Assembly (NCBI GenBank): GCA_944323935.1
Contig: CALUUJ010000005.1
Location: 1 to 64,000 of the forward strand
Origin: Candidatus Gastranaerophilales bacterium
Lineage (GTDB): Bacteria; Cyanobacteriota; Vampirovibrionia; Gastranaerophilales; Gastranaerophilaceae
Reading direction: 5' to 3'
DNA length: 64,000 bases
Part shown: one piece after another, positions 1 through 8,608 of the stretch
Layout of the letters: each line of letters begins with the position of its first letter
How positions within the stretch are numbered: position 1 is the stretch's first letter
Notes under the pieces: model-generated
Database searches by the model: none
What the model was told of the DNA's origin: nothing
What the model saw: the letters and a program-made list of their open reading frames with translations, nothing else
Program-made: the position numbers and the translations under genes

Positions 1-746
1 TCTTTAATTTCAACAAAATCATATGCATAAGATTGTTTAGATTGATATACAAGTGTTTCACCATTTGGAGAATGAATGCTTTCTCCGCCTTTTTCAAAAT
101 ATAGTCTGAAGATAGATTTTAAATCCTGCATTTCAGACTGCATAGTTTGAACAGCCTGCTGAATTCTAAGGTATCTTTCAAACAGATAATCAACATTATC
201 AAGCTGTTGAATTTGCCATGCATATTTTTTTTCATAAAGTTTTTTGAGTTCGGGATATGCTTTAGCAAGTCCTTCAGTATCAGCCATTGCTCTATGACGT
301 GTGGAAAATTCAACATTAAATTTATTCATTAGACTCTCTAAACCACAAGATTCAATATCTGGATATACTTCCTTAAACATCATTTGAGAATCAATTCTTG
401 GGTTAGAAATAGGATTACCTGTAGTTCTGATACTTGCTTCATTTATAAATGAGTAATCAAAAATAGCATTATGAGCAACAATTGGGTAATCTGCTATAAA
501 ATCAAGAATCATAGGCATGACTTGAGCTTCCGTTGGCGCATCTTTAACATCCTCTTCTGTAATACCGTGAACAGCGATACTAGATTTTCTGATATGTTGT
601 TCCGGATTAATTAATGTTTCAAACCTGTCTTTCATTTTGCCGTTTTCTAATCTGATGGCGGCAAATTCTACCATTTTTTCCTTTGTATGGTCTAAACCGG
701 TTGTCTCAACATCTAAAACTATTTCAATACATTTTTTCTTTGGCAC
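1..746 (-). CDS. DnaQ-like 3'-5' exonuclease (DEDDh), 3' end cut by window edge
   Basis: My reading of the minus strand gives an open frame of 248 codons running off the left edge. It starts with GTG at 746; an in-frame TAG lies six codons upstream and a GGGAG stretch about 11 bases upstream. ExoI is DVETTGLD near residues 12-19, ExoII is the HNAIFDYSF segment, and ExoIII is HRAMAD followed by TEGLA, which matches the H-x4-D signature of DEDDh exonucleases. A helical, Gln-rich tail follows the catalytic domain. The family contains PolIII epsilon, RNase T-like and free-standing proofreading or repair nucleases; the sequence does not decide between them. It is transcribed divergently from korD. 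Confidence 0.85.
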   Translation of the reverse strand, partial: MPKKKCIEIVLDVETTGLDHTKEKMVEFAAIRLENGKMKDRFETLINPEQHIRKSSIAVHGITEEDVKDAPTEAQVMPMILDFIADYPIVAHNAIFDYSFINEASIRTTGNPISNPRIDSQMMFKEVYPDIESCGLESLMNKFNVEFSTRHRAMADTEGLAKAYPELKKLYEKKYAWQIQQLDNVDYLFERYLRIQQAVQTMQSEMQDLKSIFRLYFEKGGESIHSPNGETLVYQSKQSYAYDFVEIK

Positions 747-833
747 AAACTCAAAATCTCCCTATATAAATAAATAATATCACAAAGATAAACAGCGGGC
801 AAAACTGCTTAATTTTACTAAGCTAAATATTAA

Positions 834-862
834 TTGCTTTATTAATATATCGGTAGTAACAT
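834..862 (+). promoter_or_regulatory. possible promoter of the kor operon
   Basis: TTGCTT (834-839), a 17-base spacer and TAACAT (857-862) lie 32 bases before korD. Both boxes are imperfect (4 of 6 in the -10), so this is the best candidate rather than a firm call. Confidence 0.35.
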
Positions 863-894
863 ATATATAAGAACATATAAATGGATTAGTAAGT

Positions 895-1101
895 ATGGGA
901 AGAATTGTTTTAAACAGAGATAAATGCAAGGCTTGTTATTTATGTGTTGATGCTTGTCCTAATAAGGTTTTGGAAGTAGACAAAAGTGTTAATGCTTTGG
1001 GGTACTATCCGATAAAGGTGAATCCTGATAAAACATGTATAGGTTGTGCAATGTGTGCAAGGGTTTGCCCTGATATTGCGATTGAAAAGGTGTACAGATG
1101 A
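895..1101 (+). CDS. korD: 2-oxoacid:ferredoxin oxidoreductase, 4Fe-4S delta subunit
   Basis: A 68-residue ferredoxin-like protein with two 4Fe-4S motifs: CKACYLCVDACP near residues 12-23 and CIGCAMCARVCP in the second half. This is a bacterial 2[4Fe-4S] ferredoxin fold. It should carry electrons from the TPP-bound intermediate to a free ferredoxin. It is the first gene of a four-gene operon and overlaps korA by four bases (ATGA), which suggests translational coupling. The start has only a weak ribosome-binding site. Its position identifies it as the delta subunit rather than a free ferredoxin. Confidence 0.9.
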   Translation: MGRIVLNRDKCKACYLCVDACPNKVLEVDKSVNALGYYPIKVNPDKTCIGCAMCARVCPDIAIEKVYR

Positions 1102-2195
1102 AAAAAGAAAAAGAGCTTTTAAAAGGTAATTATGCTATTGCTCAAGCAGCAATTCAAGCAGGGTGTCAAAGTTATTTTGGGTATCCGATAACACCTCAAA
1201 GTGAGATAGGTGAATATTTAAGTGAAAAAATGCCTGAATTGGGTAGAGCCTATGTTGCAGCAGAAAGTGAAGTGGCTGCAATAAATATGGTATTAGGTGC
1301 TGGTTCTACAGGTGTTAAAGCAATGACATCATCATCTTCTTGTGCTGTTGCTTTAATGCAAGAGGGTTTGTCATTTATTGCAGGTGATGAAATTCCATGT
1401 GTACTTGTCAGTGTAATGAGAGGCGGACCCGGTTTAGGTTACATTTATCCTTCTCAAGGTGATTATTATCAAGCTACAAAAGGTGGCGGTAACGGTGATT
1501 ATAAGATTGTTACTTTTGCTCCGAGCAGTGTTCAAGAATGTGTTGATTTAACATATAAGTGTTTTTACGTATCTCAAAAATACAGAACACCTGTTTGTTT
1601 GTTAGCGGATGGTATGCTTGGTCAAATGATGGAACCTGCTGTTGTTGGTGAATATCCGTATGAAGAGATTGATCAATCTTCTTGGGCATTAGATGGAGCT
1701 AAAGATAGAGCTCCAAGATATATTGCTTCTATTGAACGTGAACAAGAAACTTTAAGAAAACGTGTAGTTAAGATTTTTGAAAAATATAATCAAATTTTAG
1801 AAAATGAAAATTTGTTCGAAAAATATGAAATAGACGGTGCGAAGCTTGTAATAACAGCATTTGGAAGTATAGCAAGAATTGCAAAGGCTGCAGTTAAAAT
1901 GGCAAGAAAAAAAGGTTTAAAAGTTGGTTTATTCAGACCTATTATGCTAAATCCGTTCCCTGAAAAAATAGTTGCGGAAATAGCACAAAAGGTAGATGGT
2001 ATTTTAGATATTGAACTTAATTGCGGTCAAATGCTTCAAGATATAAAAGCAAGTATTGCAGGTGTTGCAAGTATTCCTGTTGAATTTTTCGGAAGACCTG
2101 CAGGTATGATGATGACTGTTGAAGAAATTTATGAACAAATTGAAATAGCATACAAAAAGATAGTAGAGAAAAAATATGGAACAGCTTGTATATAA
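1098..2195 (+). CDS. korA: 2-oxoacid:ferredoxin oxidoreductase alpha subunit (KorA/VorB type)
   Basis: A 365-residue alpha subunit with the pyrimidine-binding domain at the N terminus (GNYAIAQAAIQAGC, then GYPITPQSEI) and the transketolase C-terminal-like domain after about residue 240. The MTSSSSCAVALMQEG and RGGPGLGYIYPSQGDY segments are close to what I recall of proteins annotated as VorB (3-methyl-2-oxobutanoate dehydrogenase subunit). The substrate may therefore be 2-oxoglutarate or branched-chain 2-oxoacids; sequence alone cannot settle it. The enzyme couples oxidative decarboxylation of a 2-oxoacid to acyl-CoA with ferredoxin reduction, a hallmark of anaerobic carbon metabolism. Its last 20 bases overlap korB. 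Confidence 0.92.
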   Translation: MKKEKELLKGNYAIAQAAIQAGCQSYFGYPITPQSEIGEYLSEKMPELGRAYVAAESEVAAINMVLGAGSTGVKAMTSSSSCAVALMQEGLSFIAGDEIPCVLVSVMRGGPGLGYIYPSQGDYYQATKGGGNGDYKIVTFAPSSVQECVDLTYKCFYVSQKYRTPVCLLADGMLGQMMEPAVVGEYPYEEIDQSSWALDGAKDRAPRYIASIEREQETLRKRVVKIFEKYNQILENENLFEKYEIDGAKLVITAFGSIARIAKAAVKMARKKGLKVGLFRPIMLNPFPEKIVAEIAQKVDGILDIELNCGQMLQDIKASIAGVASIPVEFFGRPAGMMMTVEEIYEQIEIAYKKIVEKKYGTACI

Positions 2196-2931
2196 AAAGC
2201 CCGATTCAATAAGGGATGATTTTAGGATAACTTTTTGCCCCGGTTGTGATCATGGAGTTGCAGTTAAACTGGTAGCTGAAGTTCTTGATGAGCTTGGAGT
2301 AAGAGAAAATACAATCGGTATAGCATCTGTCGGATGCAGCGTTTTTTCATACGATTTTTTTAATGTTGATATAATTGAAGCTCCACACGGACGATCATTG
2401 GCTGTAGCGACAGGAGTTAAGCGTTCAAAACCTGATAAAGTTGTTTTTACTTATCAGGGTGATGGTGATTTAGCCAGTATCGGTATAGGTGAAACAATCC
2501 ATGCTATGACAAGAGGTGAAAAAGTTACTGCTATTTGTATAAATAATACAACCTACGGTATGACAGGTGGTCAAGCTGGTCCTACCACTCTGATAGGTCA
2601 GGTAACTACAACAACAACTAAAGGTCGTAAGGTTGAAATTTCAGGTTATCCTTTAAAGGTGGCTGAAGTTTTAAAAGAAATAGACGGTACTGCTTTTGTT
2701 GCAAGAGTCACTTTAGATAGTCCCCAAGCAATAATGAATGCAAAAAGATGTATAAAAAAAGCATTCGAAGCACAACTAAAAGGCTTAGGAACAGGGTTTG
2801 TTGAAATTTTAGCAACTTGTCCTACTAACTGGAAAATGACACCTCAACAAGCGCATGCTCGTGTTAGAGGGGAAATGTCAGAAGTATTTAAACCAGGGAT
2901 ATATAAAGATAAAGTAAGCGAGGCAAAATAA
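2176..2931 (+). CDS. korB: 2-oxoacid:ferredoxin oxidoreductase beta subunit (TPP-binding)
   Basis: A 251-residue beta subunit that binds thiamine pyrophosphate. The TPP motif is visible as GDGDLASIG about residue 95 followed by the Asn-rich INNTTYGMTGGQ segment. CPGCDHG near residue 17 is the conserved Cys-containing start of KorB proteins. Length is normal for the short KorB/VorA type. It begins inside the end of korA (20-base overlap) and its stop overlaps the start of korC (TAATG), so all four subunits are probably made together. Confidence 0.92.
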   Translation: MEQLVYKKPDSIRDDFRITFCPGCDHGVAVKLVAEVLDELGVRENTIGIASVGCSVFSYDFFNVDIIEAPHGRSLAVATGVKRSKPDKVVFTYQGDGDLASIGIGETIHAMTRGEKVTAICINNTTYGMTGGQAGPTTLIGQVTTTTTKGRKVEISGYPLKVAEVLKEIDGTAFVARVTLDSPQAIMNAKRCIKKAFEAQLKGLGTGFVEILATCPTNWKMTPQQAHARVRGEMSEVFKPGIYKDKVSEAK

Positions 2932-3467
2932 TGGATTCTAATGTATTAATAGCCGGTTTTGGCGGTCAGGGTGTATTATTTATAGGTCAGTTATTTGCCA
3001 GTGCTTGTATGAATGAAGGTTTAAATGTTACTTGGTTTCCTGCATATGGTGCTGAAATGAGAGGCGGAACGGTTAACTGTACTGTTTGTATGTCGGATGA
3101 AGAAGTAGCATGTGCTTTTGTTGATAAACCGAAGAATGTAATAGCTTTAAATGGTCCATCGTTTGAAAGATTTGAAAGTCAGATTGTTCCCGGTGGATTA
3201 ATGGTTGTTAATTCTTCTTTGGTAAAGTCTGAACCCAAAAGAAAAGATATTACTTATAAATTTGTTCCTATGACAGATATAGCAAATACCGTAGGAAATC
3301 AAAAGATGGCTAACATTGTTTCATTAGGTGCTTTTATAAAGGCATTTTCTATTGTGAAGAAAGACAGCATAATTGATTTAATGAAGCAAAAATTGACAGG
3401 TAAAAAGGCGGAAATGCTAGAAGGCAATATTAAGGCCTTAGAACAAGGTTTTGCAGCAGTTAACTAA
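2931..3467 (+). CDS. korC: 2-oxoacid:ferredoxin oxidoreductase gamma subunit
   Basis: A 178-residue gamma subunit with the hallmark GFGGQGVLFIGQL start and the AEMRGGTVNCTV segment of the POR/KOR gamma family. It packs against the alpha/beta dimer and helps bind CoA in known complexes. It is last in korDABC and ends eight bases before the stop of the convergent PLP-enzyme gene. I see no clear hairpin terminator in that tiny gap. Confidence 0.92.
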   Translation: MDSNVLIAGFGGQGVLFIGQLFASACMNEGLNVTWFPAYGAEMRGGTVNCTVCMSDEEVACAFVDKPKNVIALNGPSFERFESQIVPGGLMVVNSSLVKSEPKRKDITYKFVPMTDIANTVGNQKMANIVSLGAFIKAFSIVKKDSIIDLMKQKLTGKKAEMLEGNIKALEQGFAAVN

Positions 3468-3475
3468 ATTAATTT

Positions 3476-4702
3476 TTATTTAACTAATTTTTCAACTATG
3501 CCTTTTAGTGCTATTTTAACGTGGGCGTAATTCAAACCGCCTTGCATGTAAACCGCATAAGGTTCTCTTACTGGACCATCTGCTGATAATTCTAAAGTTG
3601 AGCCTTCAATAAATGAGCCGCCTGCCATTATTAATTTATCATCATATCCGGGGACTTCATCAGGAACGGGTGTTAAATATGATTCAATCGGTGAAAAAGA
3701 TTGAAGAGTTTTACAAAATTCTATTAACGGTTCAGCTACGCCAAATTTTATGGTTTGAATTAAATCAGTTCTTATTTCATAAGGTTTTGGAGTAGAAATA
3801 AAACCGATATCTTCAAAAACTTGTGATGCTAAAATAGCACCTTTAACAGCTTCAGATACAATAGATGGTGCCATAAATATACCTTGAAAAATCAACCTTG
3901 ATTGATTAAGCATAGCACCGCCTTCGCTGCCGATACCCGGAGCAGTTAGTCTATATGCGGCCTGATTTACATATTCTTCTTTACCTGCTATATAACCGCC
4001 TGCTTCAACAATTCCGCCTCCGGGGTTTTTTATTAATGAACCTGCTATTAAATCAGCTCCTACTTCTAATGGCTCAAATTTTTCGACAAATTCACCGTAG
4101 CAATTATCTACAAAACAAATACATTTTGAATTTTTTGATTTTACTATTTCAATTATTTTTTTTATAGTTTCAATATTTAATGATTTTCTTAAAGAGTATC
4201 CTCTTGAACGTTGAATTAAAACCATATTGGTTTTATCGTCAACCTTATTTCTTATCCCTTCAAAATCAACATCTGTTTCATTAATTAGGTCTACTTCATC
4301 ATATAAAATACCGTGACCGATTAAAGAAGCTCTTTTATCACCTCTTGTACCAATAACTTCTTCCATTGTATCATAAGGTTTACCTGCAACAGAAACAAGT
4401 TTTTCTCCGTATCTTAGATTCCCAAATAAACAACAAGCTAAAGTGTGAGTTCCTGATACAAAGTGATTTCTTACAACAGCTTTTTCAGCCTTGAATATAT
4501 CGGCAAATACATTATCTAAAGCTTCTCTGCCCATATCGTCATGACCATATCCCGAAACTGTTGAAAAATGTTCAAGTCCTATTTTATTCTTACAAAATGC
4601 TTTTAGAACTTTTTCCTGATTGTATTCTTTTATTTCATCAACAAGTTCAAAATATTTTTTTACTTTTGCTTCCGCATTATTTACTATAAGTCTCTTATCC
4701 AT
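3476..4702 (-). CDS. methionine gamma-lyase-family PLP enzyme (aluminium-resistance protein family)
   Basis: A 408-residue fold-type-I PLP enzyme. SGTHTLACCLFG lies in the N-terminal third, CICFVDNCYGEF contains the cofactor-contacting Asp, and GSLIKNPGGGIVEAGGYIAG carries the presumed Schiff-base Lys. These features fit the family named methionine gamma-lyase or cystathionine beta-lyase involved in aluminium resistance, present in cyanobacteria and Firmicutes. The real reaction of most members is not established. Gamma-elimination of methionine would give 2-oxobutyrate, a possible substrate for the adjacent convergent oxidoreductase; that link is inference only. Confidence 0.85.
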   Translation of the reverse strand: MDKRLIVNNAEAKVKKYFELVDEIKEYNQEKVLKAFCKNKIGLEHFSTVSGYGHDDMGREALDNVFADIFKAEKAVVRNHFVSGTHTLACCLFGNLRYGEKLVSVAGKPYDTMEEVIGTRGDKRASLIGHGILYDEVDLINETDVDFEGIRNKVDDKTNMVLIQRSRGYSLRKSLNIETIKKIIEIVKSKNSKCICFVDNCYGEFVEKFEPLEVGADLIAGSLIKNPGGGIVEAGGYIAGKEEYVNQAAYRLTAPGIGSEGGAMLNQSRLIFQGIFMAPSIVSEAVKGAILASQVFEDIGFISTPKPYEIRTDLIQTIKFGVAEPLIEFCKTLQSFSPIESYLTPVPDEVPGYDDKLIMAGGSFIEGSTLELSADGPVREPYAVYMQGGLNYAHVKIALKGIVEKLVK

Positions 4703-4823
4703 ACTTAAATGAAATCATAAATAAATATTATATTCAACAGATGGGGGATTTTTATTTCATACTTCGGTATGTACTAATTTTATATTTTTTGAAGTAAAAT
4801 TATACTTATATTGAGGTATTTAT

Positions 4824-6152
4824 ATGACTGAACTTAAAGATAAAGACGAGCAATATAGTACTTTTTTAAAGTACAAAGAAAAAAATGATGAAGATGAAAA
4901 TAAGCTTATAATGATATTGAGAATTATTTTTATAATATTTTTCATGGTAATAATAACAACTCTTACAATGTTTATCATAACTAATTATGATGATATTTCT
5001 ACTATTATTGAAAGTTTTACGGATAAAAAGCTTGCCGGTGTAAAAATTAGTCAGAAACCGGATTTAACTCCATCAAAATTTAATTTTAAAATGTTAAGCC
5101 GATACCAAAATATATTACTTTTGGGTGTTGATTCTAATGGTCCAAATACACTTCCTTTTTCAGGTGTTCGTTCTGATACAATGATTATATTGAGCATTGA
5201 TATACACGGGAAAAGCGTAAATGCTATTTCTATCCCAAGAGATAGCAAAGTATATATAGCAGAAGGTCATGGTGTTCAAAAAATAAACTCGGCTTATGCG
5301 CTTGGCGGTATTGATTTAACAAAGAAGACCATAGAAGAAACTCTTGGTATTAAAATACATAATTATATAATTGTAAATGCAGAAGGTGTAAGACAATTAA
5401 TTGACGCAATTGGTGGTGTACCTATCCATATTGATCAAAATATGCACTATCACGATTATGCAGCTGGACTTCACATTGATTTTTCGAAAGGTGATTATGT
5501 TTTATCAGGAGAAGAAGCGGAAGAATATTTGAGGTTTAGAAAAGATGCTTTAGGTGATATAGGCAGAGTTCATCGTCAGCAAAAGTTTATAAAAGCATTA
5601 ATTGAACAGGTTAAATCCCCTGAAGCTTTAAGAAAAATACCTGAAGCATTAAAAATTGCAAGTTTATATACAAGAACTGATTTAAATTTATACCAAATGT
5701 CACAATATGCAGCAGCAGCAAGAGATATAGATTTAAATAAAGTTGAATTTGTTATGCTGCCGGGTGGACCCAATAAAAAGGGAATTATAAGTTATTGGAT
5801 TTTGGATCCTGAAAAAACGCAGCAAGTAATAAATAGATTGATATATAGACAAAAAACTGATATTGCTCAAAATGAATTTTCTGTCGGTTTAATGTATTCA
5901 CGAATGAAAGAAATCGAAGCGATGGCAATACGTGAGCAATTAAAAAGTTTTGGTTATGATGTGAATTGTACAGGTAAATCTTCAATGATTGAGGAATCTC
6001 AAATTATTGGTTATAACACACAAGTCTCAAAGGATATGATTCGAGCAATGCAGAAAAAAGTTCCTGAAATAGCAGACTTTAATTATGTTCATAGTCCTGT
6101 AAGAAGTTATTGCAATAATAGTGATATAGTTATAACAATAAAGAATGATTAA
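4824..6152 (+). CDS. LytR-CpsA-Psr (LCP) family protein with LytR_C-like tail
   Basis: A 442-residue membrane-anchored protein. A cytosolic N terminus of about 25 charged residues is followed by one transmembrane helix (about residues 27-50). The LCP catalytic domain then contains NILLLGVDS, GVRSDTMIILS, ISIPRDSKVYI and an Arg-rich RFRKDALGDIGRVHRQQ segment, the usual phosphate and lipid-binding landmarks. The last 90 or so residues look like a LytR_C domain. LCP enzymes transfer undecaprenyl-linked polymers to peptidoglycan or other cell-surface acceptors. The start is supported by GAGG eight bases upstream. It leads an apparent operon with hisG and mazG (20-base gap). Confidence 0.88.
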   Translation: MTELKDKDEQYSTFLKYKEKNDEDENKLIMILRIIFIIFFMVIITTLTMFIITNYDDISTIIESFTDKKLAGVKISQKPDLTPSKFNFKMLSRYQNILLLGVDSNGPNTLPFSGVRSDTMIILSIDIHGKSVNAISIPRDSKVYIAEGHGVQKINSAYALGGIDLTKKTIEETLGIKIHNYIIVNAEGVRQLIDAIGGVPIHIDQNMHYHDYAAGLHIDFSKGDYVLSGEEAEEYLRFRKDALGDIGRVHRQQKFIKALIEQVKSPEALRKIPEALKIASLYTRTDLNLYQMSQYAAAARDIDLNKVEFVMLPGGPNKKGIISYWILDPEKTQQVINRLIYRQKTDIAQNEFSVGLMYSRMKEIEAMAIREQLKSFGYDVNCTGKSSMIEESQIIGYNTQVSKDMIRAMQKKVPEIADFNYVHSPVRSYCNNSDIVITIKND

Positions 6153-6172
6153 AATAAGTAAGGAATATAAGA

Positions 6173-7039
6173 ATGGAAATGTTAAAGATAGCAATACCAA
6201 ATAAAGGAAGATTATCAGAAAAAATATATGATTTATTAAATTGTGCAGGACTTGTTTTTCCATCTAAAGATGAAAGAACATTGCAAGTTATAACAAAAGA
6301 TAAGAAATACTCAATAATATTTGTAAGAACTCAAGATATACCTATGTTTGTAGAAAACGGTATAGCAGATATCGGTTTCACCGGTTTTGATATTTTAACA
6401 GAATTAAAATCAAATGTTGATAAAATAATGGATTTAGATTTTGGTTATTGTGAGATGGTAGTTGCAGTAAAAGAAGAAGACAGTTATAAAACTTCAATGG
6501 ATTTACCTCAGAACTTAAAAATAGCAACTTCATTTCCTAATATAGCAAGAGAGTATTTTGAAAAACTGGGCAAAAATCCTAAAATAATAGAAGTATCAGG
6601 AGCTACAGAAATAACGCCTCGTCTTGGTCTGTCAGATGTGGTTGTTGATATTACTTCATCAGGGTCTACTTTAAAATCAAATAAATTAAGAATCATAGAT
6701 AAGATTTTAGAGTCTACCGCTATTGTAATTTCAAATAAAAATCTGAGTGAAGAAAAACAAGAAAAAACTCAAGTAATATTGAGAGCATTAAAATCTGTAA
6801 TAGATGCGAGAGAGAAGAAATATTTAATGGCACATGTACCAAAAGCTTCGCTGGATGAAATAAGAGCATTTTTACCTGGGTTATCTTCACCTACTATTAT
6901 GACTCTTGCAGGTGATGATGAACATGTTGTAATGCACGTAGTTGTCGATGCCGATAAAGTTTTTGATAGTATTGATAAACTTAAGAAACTTGGCGGTCAA
7001 GGTATATTGATTATGACAGTGGATCAAATGGTGAGATAA
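6173..7039 (+). CDS. hisG: ATP phosphoribosyltransferase, long form
   Basis: HisG makes phosphoribosyl-ATP from ATP and PRPP, the first and feedback-regulated step of histidine synthesis. The 288-residue length and the C-terminal segment ending GGQGILIMTVDQM indicate the long, hexameric form with its own ACT-like regulatory domain, which needs no HisZ. Visible motifs include AIPNKGRLSEK at the start, ADIGFTGFDIL, and VVDITSSGSTLKSN for PRPP binding. An alternative ATG lies two codons downstream. No other his gene is in the window, so the pathway must be dispersed. Its stop overlaps the mazG start (TAATG). Confidence 0.95.
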   Translation: MEMLKIAIPNKGRLSEKIYDLLNCAGLVFPSKDERTLQVITKDKKYSIIFVRTQDIPMFVENGIADIGFTGFDILTELKSNVDKIMDLDFGYCEMVVAVKEEDSYKTSMDLPQNLKIATSFPNIAREYFEKLGKNPKIIEVSGATEITPRLGLSDVVVDITSSGSTLKSNKLRIIDKILESTAIVISNKNLSEEKQEKTQVILRALKSVIDAREKKYLMAHVPKASLDEIRAFLPGLSSPTIMTLAGDDEHVVMHVVVDADKVFDSIDKLKKLGGQGILIMTVDQMVR

Positions 7040-7803
7040 TGAATTATCCTAACTTAGAGCGTTTAATTGAAATTATTGACATTCTTCGCAGTGAAAACGG
7101 ATGTAAATGGGATAGGGAACAAACTCATTCATCCTTAAGAAAAAATATGCTTGAAGAAGCTTATGAAGCAGTTGATGCAATAGACGATAATGACTTTAAA
7201 CATCTTCAAGAAGAACTTGGTGATGTATTGTTGCAAGTTGTATTGCATTCTCAAATAGCAAAAGAAGAAAAAGCTTTTAATATAGAAGATGTTGCAAAAG
7301 GAATATCTGATAAACTTGTGCATCGTCATCCGCATGTTTTTGGTGATGTTAAAGTAAGCTCTACATCTGAAATATTAGATAATTGGGAAAAACTTAAGAA
7401 AGAAGAAAAACCCCACCGTACATCAATTATGGATGGTATCTCAAAGGCACAATCCGCATTAATGAGTGCTCAAAAAATAAGTAAAAAAGCTGTTAATGTC
7501 GGTTTTGAATGGCCAAATGAGGATTCTTTGTACGATTGTGTTTATTCTGAAATAAAAGAATTTAAAGACGCAAAAACAAAAGAAGAAAAAGAAGAAGAAC
7601 TTGGTGATATATTATTTGCCATTGTAAATCTTGCAAGATGGAATAAGCTTGATGCTGAACAAGCATTATTGCAAGCTAATAAAAAATTTATTAGCAGATT
7701 TAAATCTATGGAAAAAAATGCAAATAAAGAACTTGAACATTTGACTCTTGAAGAGTGGGATGAACTTTGGAAAAAAGCAAAGAAAGATATTCAAAAACTT
7801 TAA
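7039..7803 (+). CDS. mazG: nucleoside triphosphate pyrophosphohydrolase MazG
   Basis: A 254-residue protein with two MazG repeats. The N-terminal one has LRSENGCKWDREQTH and LEEAYEAVDAID with EELGDVLLQVVLHSQ, the EExxE-12-28-ExxD metal site. The C-terminal one repeats EELGDILFAIVNLARW. MazG hydrolyses NTPs and dNTPs to monophosphates and helps clear aberrant nucleotides. It is translationally coupled to hisG. HisG itself releases pyrophosphate and makes a PR-ATP intermediate, but this MazG is too large to be mistaken for HisE. It ends two bases before the convergent pnp gene. Confidence 0.95.
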   Translation: MNYPNLERLIEIIDILRSENGCKWDREQTHSSLRKNMLEEAYEAVDAIDDNDFKHLQEELGDVLLQVVLHSQIAKEEKAFNIEDVAKGISDKLVHRHPHVFGDVKVSSTSEILDNWEKLKKEEKPHRTSIMDGISKAQSALMSAQKISKKAVNVGFEWPNEDSLYDCVYSEIKEFKDAKTKEEKEEELGDILFAIVNLARWNKLDAEQALLQANKKFISRFKSMEKNANKELEHLTLEEWDELWKKAKKDIQKL

Positions 7804-7805
7804 GG

Positions 7806-8606
7806 TTAAATAGATTTTAATATTTCAGACAAAAGATTTTTAAAGCTTTCTTTAACTCTATTTGCAGTATCAATAACTTCTTGGTGATTTAATGGAGCTT
7901 TACTGACACCAGCAGCGTAGTTTGTAAGGCAGCTTATACCTAATACTTTCAAACCGCAGTAATTAGCAACAATTGCTTCAGGTGCAGTAGACATACCAAC
8001 AGCGTTTGCACCAAGCAGTCTAAACATTTTTATTTCAGATGGTGTTTCATAACTTGGGCCTGTTGTTGCAGCATAAACACCTTTTTGATAATTGATGTTT
8101 AGTTTTTGAGCAATTGCTTCAGCTTTTTGTATTAATTCTTTTGAATAAATTTCACTCATGTCGGGAAAGCGTGTTCCTAAAGTTTCATCATTTTTACCGA
8201 TTAAAGGATTTGTTCCCATAAAATTTATATGATCGGTAATTAACATTAAATCCCCGGGATTAAATTCAGGCGTAACAGCCCCTGCTGCATTTGTTATTAT
8301 AAGTGTTTTTACCCCGATTTTTCTCATAACTTTGACAGGATATGTTACTGTTTGCATAGAATAACCTTCATAAAAATGGTATCTTCCCTGCATCATTACA
8401 ACTTTTTTTCCGTTTATTTGAGCAAAAACAAGCTGACCTTTATGACCTTGAACATTTGATTTTTCAAATCCGGGTATATCATTATAAGGAATTATTATGG
8501 ATTCAAATCCATCGGCAAAGTCACCTAAGCCGCTGCCTAATATAATTCCTATTTCCGGTTGAAAATCCTGAATTTTTTCTTTTATATAATTAATTGTTGA
8601 TTCCAT
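7806..8606 (-). CDS. punA: purine-nucleoside phosphorylase (trimeric inosine/guanosine type)
   Basis: Phosphorolysis of inosine, guanosine or their deoxy forms to base plus (deoxy)ribose-1-phosphate. The 266-residue length, GIILGSGLGDFAD near the start (phosphate site), QGRYHFYEGYSMQ, ITNAAGAVTP and VGMSTAPEAIVA are typical of the trimeric PNP family. It is the last gene of malQ-queD-uppP-pnp, starting two bases after the uppP stop. It joins pyrimidine nucleoside phosphorylase (21119) and DeoC (45320) in a salvage set spread over the window. Confidence 0.93.
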   Translation of the reverse strand: MESTINYIKEKIQDFQPEIGIILGSGLGDFADGFESIIIPYNDIPGFEKSNVQGHKGQLVFAQINGKKVVMMQGRYHFYEGYSMQTVTYPVKVMRKIGVKTLIITNAAGAVTPEFNPGDLMLITDHINFMGTNPLIGKNDETLGTRFPDMSEIYSKELIQKAEAIAQKLNINYQKGVYAATTGPSYETPSEIKMFRLLGANAVGMSTAPEAIVANYCGLKVLGISCLTNYAAGVSKAPLNHQEVIDTANRVKESFKNLLSEILKSI

Positions 8607-8608
8607 AT

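Noticed and set aside
4758..4771. CATAC-TTCG-GTATG hairpin between divergent genes as a terminator
   Set aside because: Only five base pairs, no T-run, and no gene ends there on either strand. It could be an operator, but evidence is too thin.
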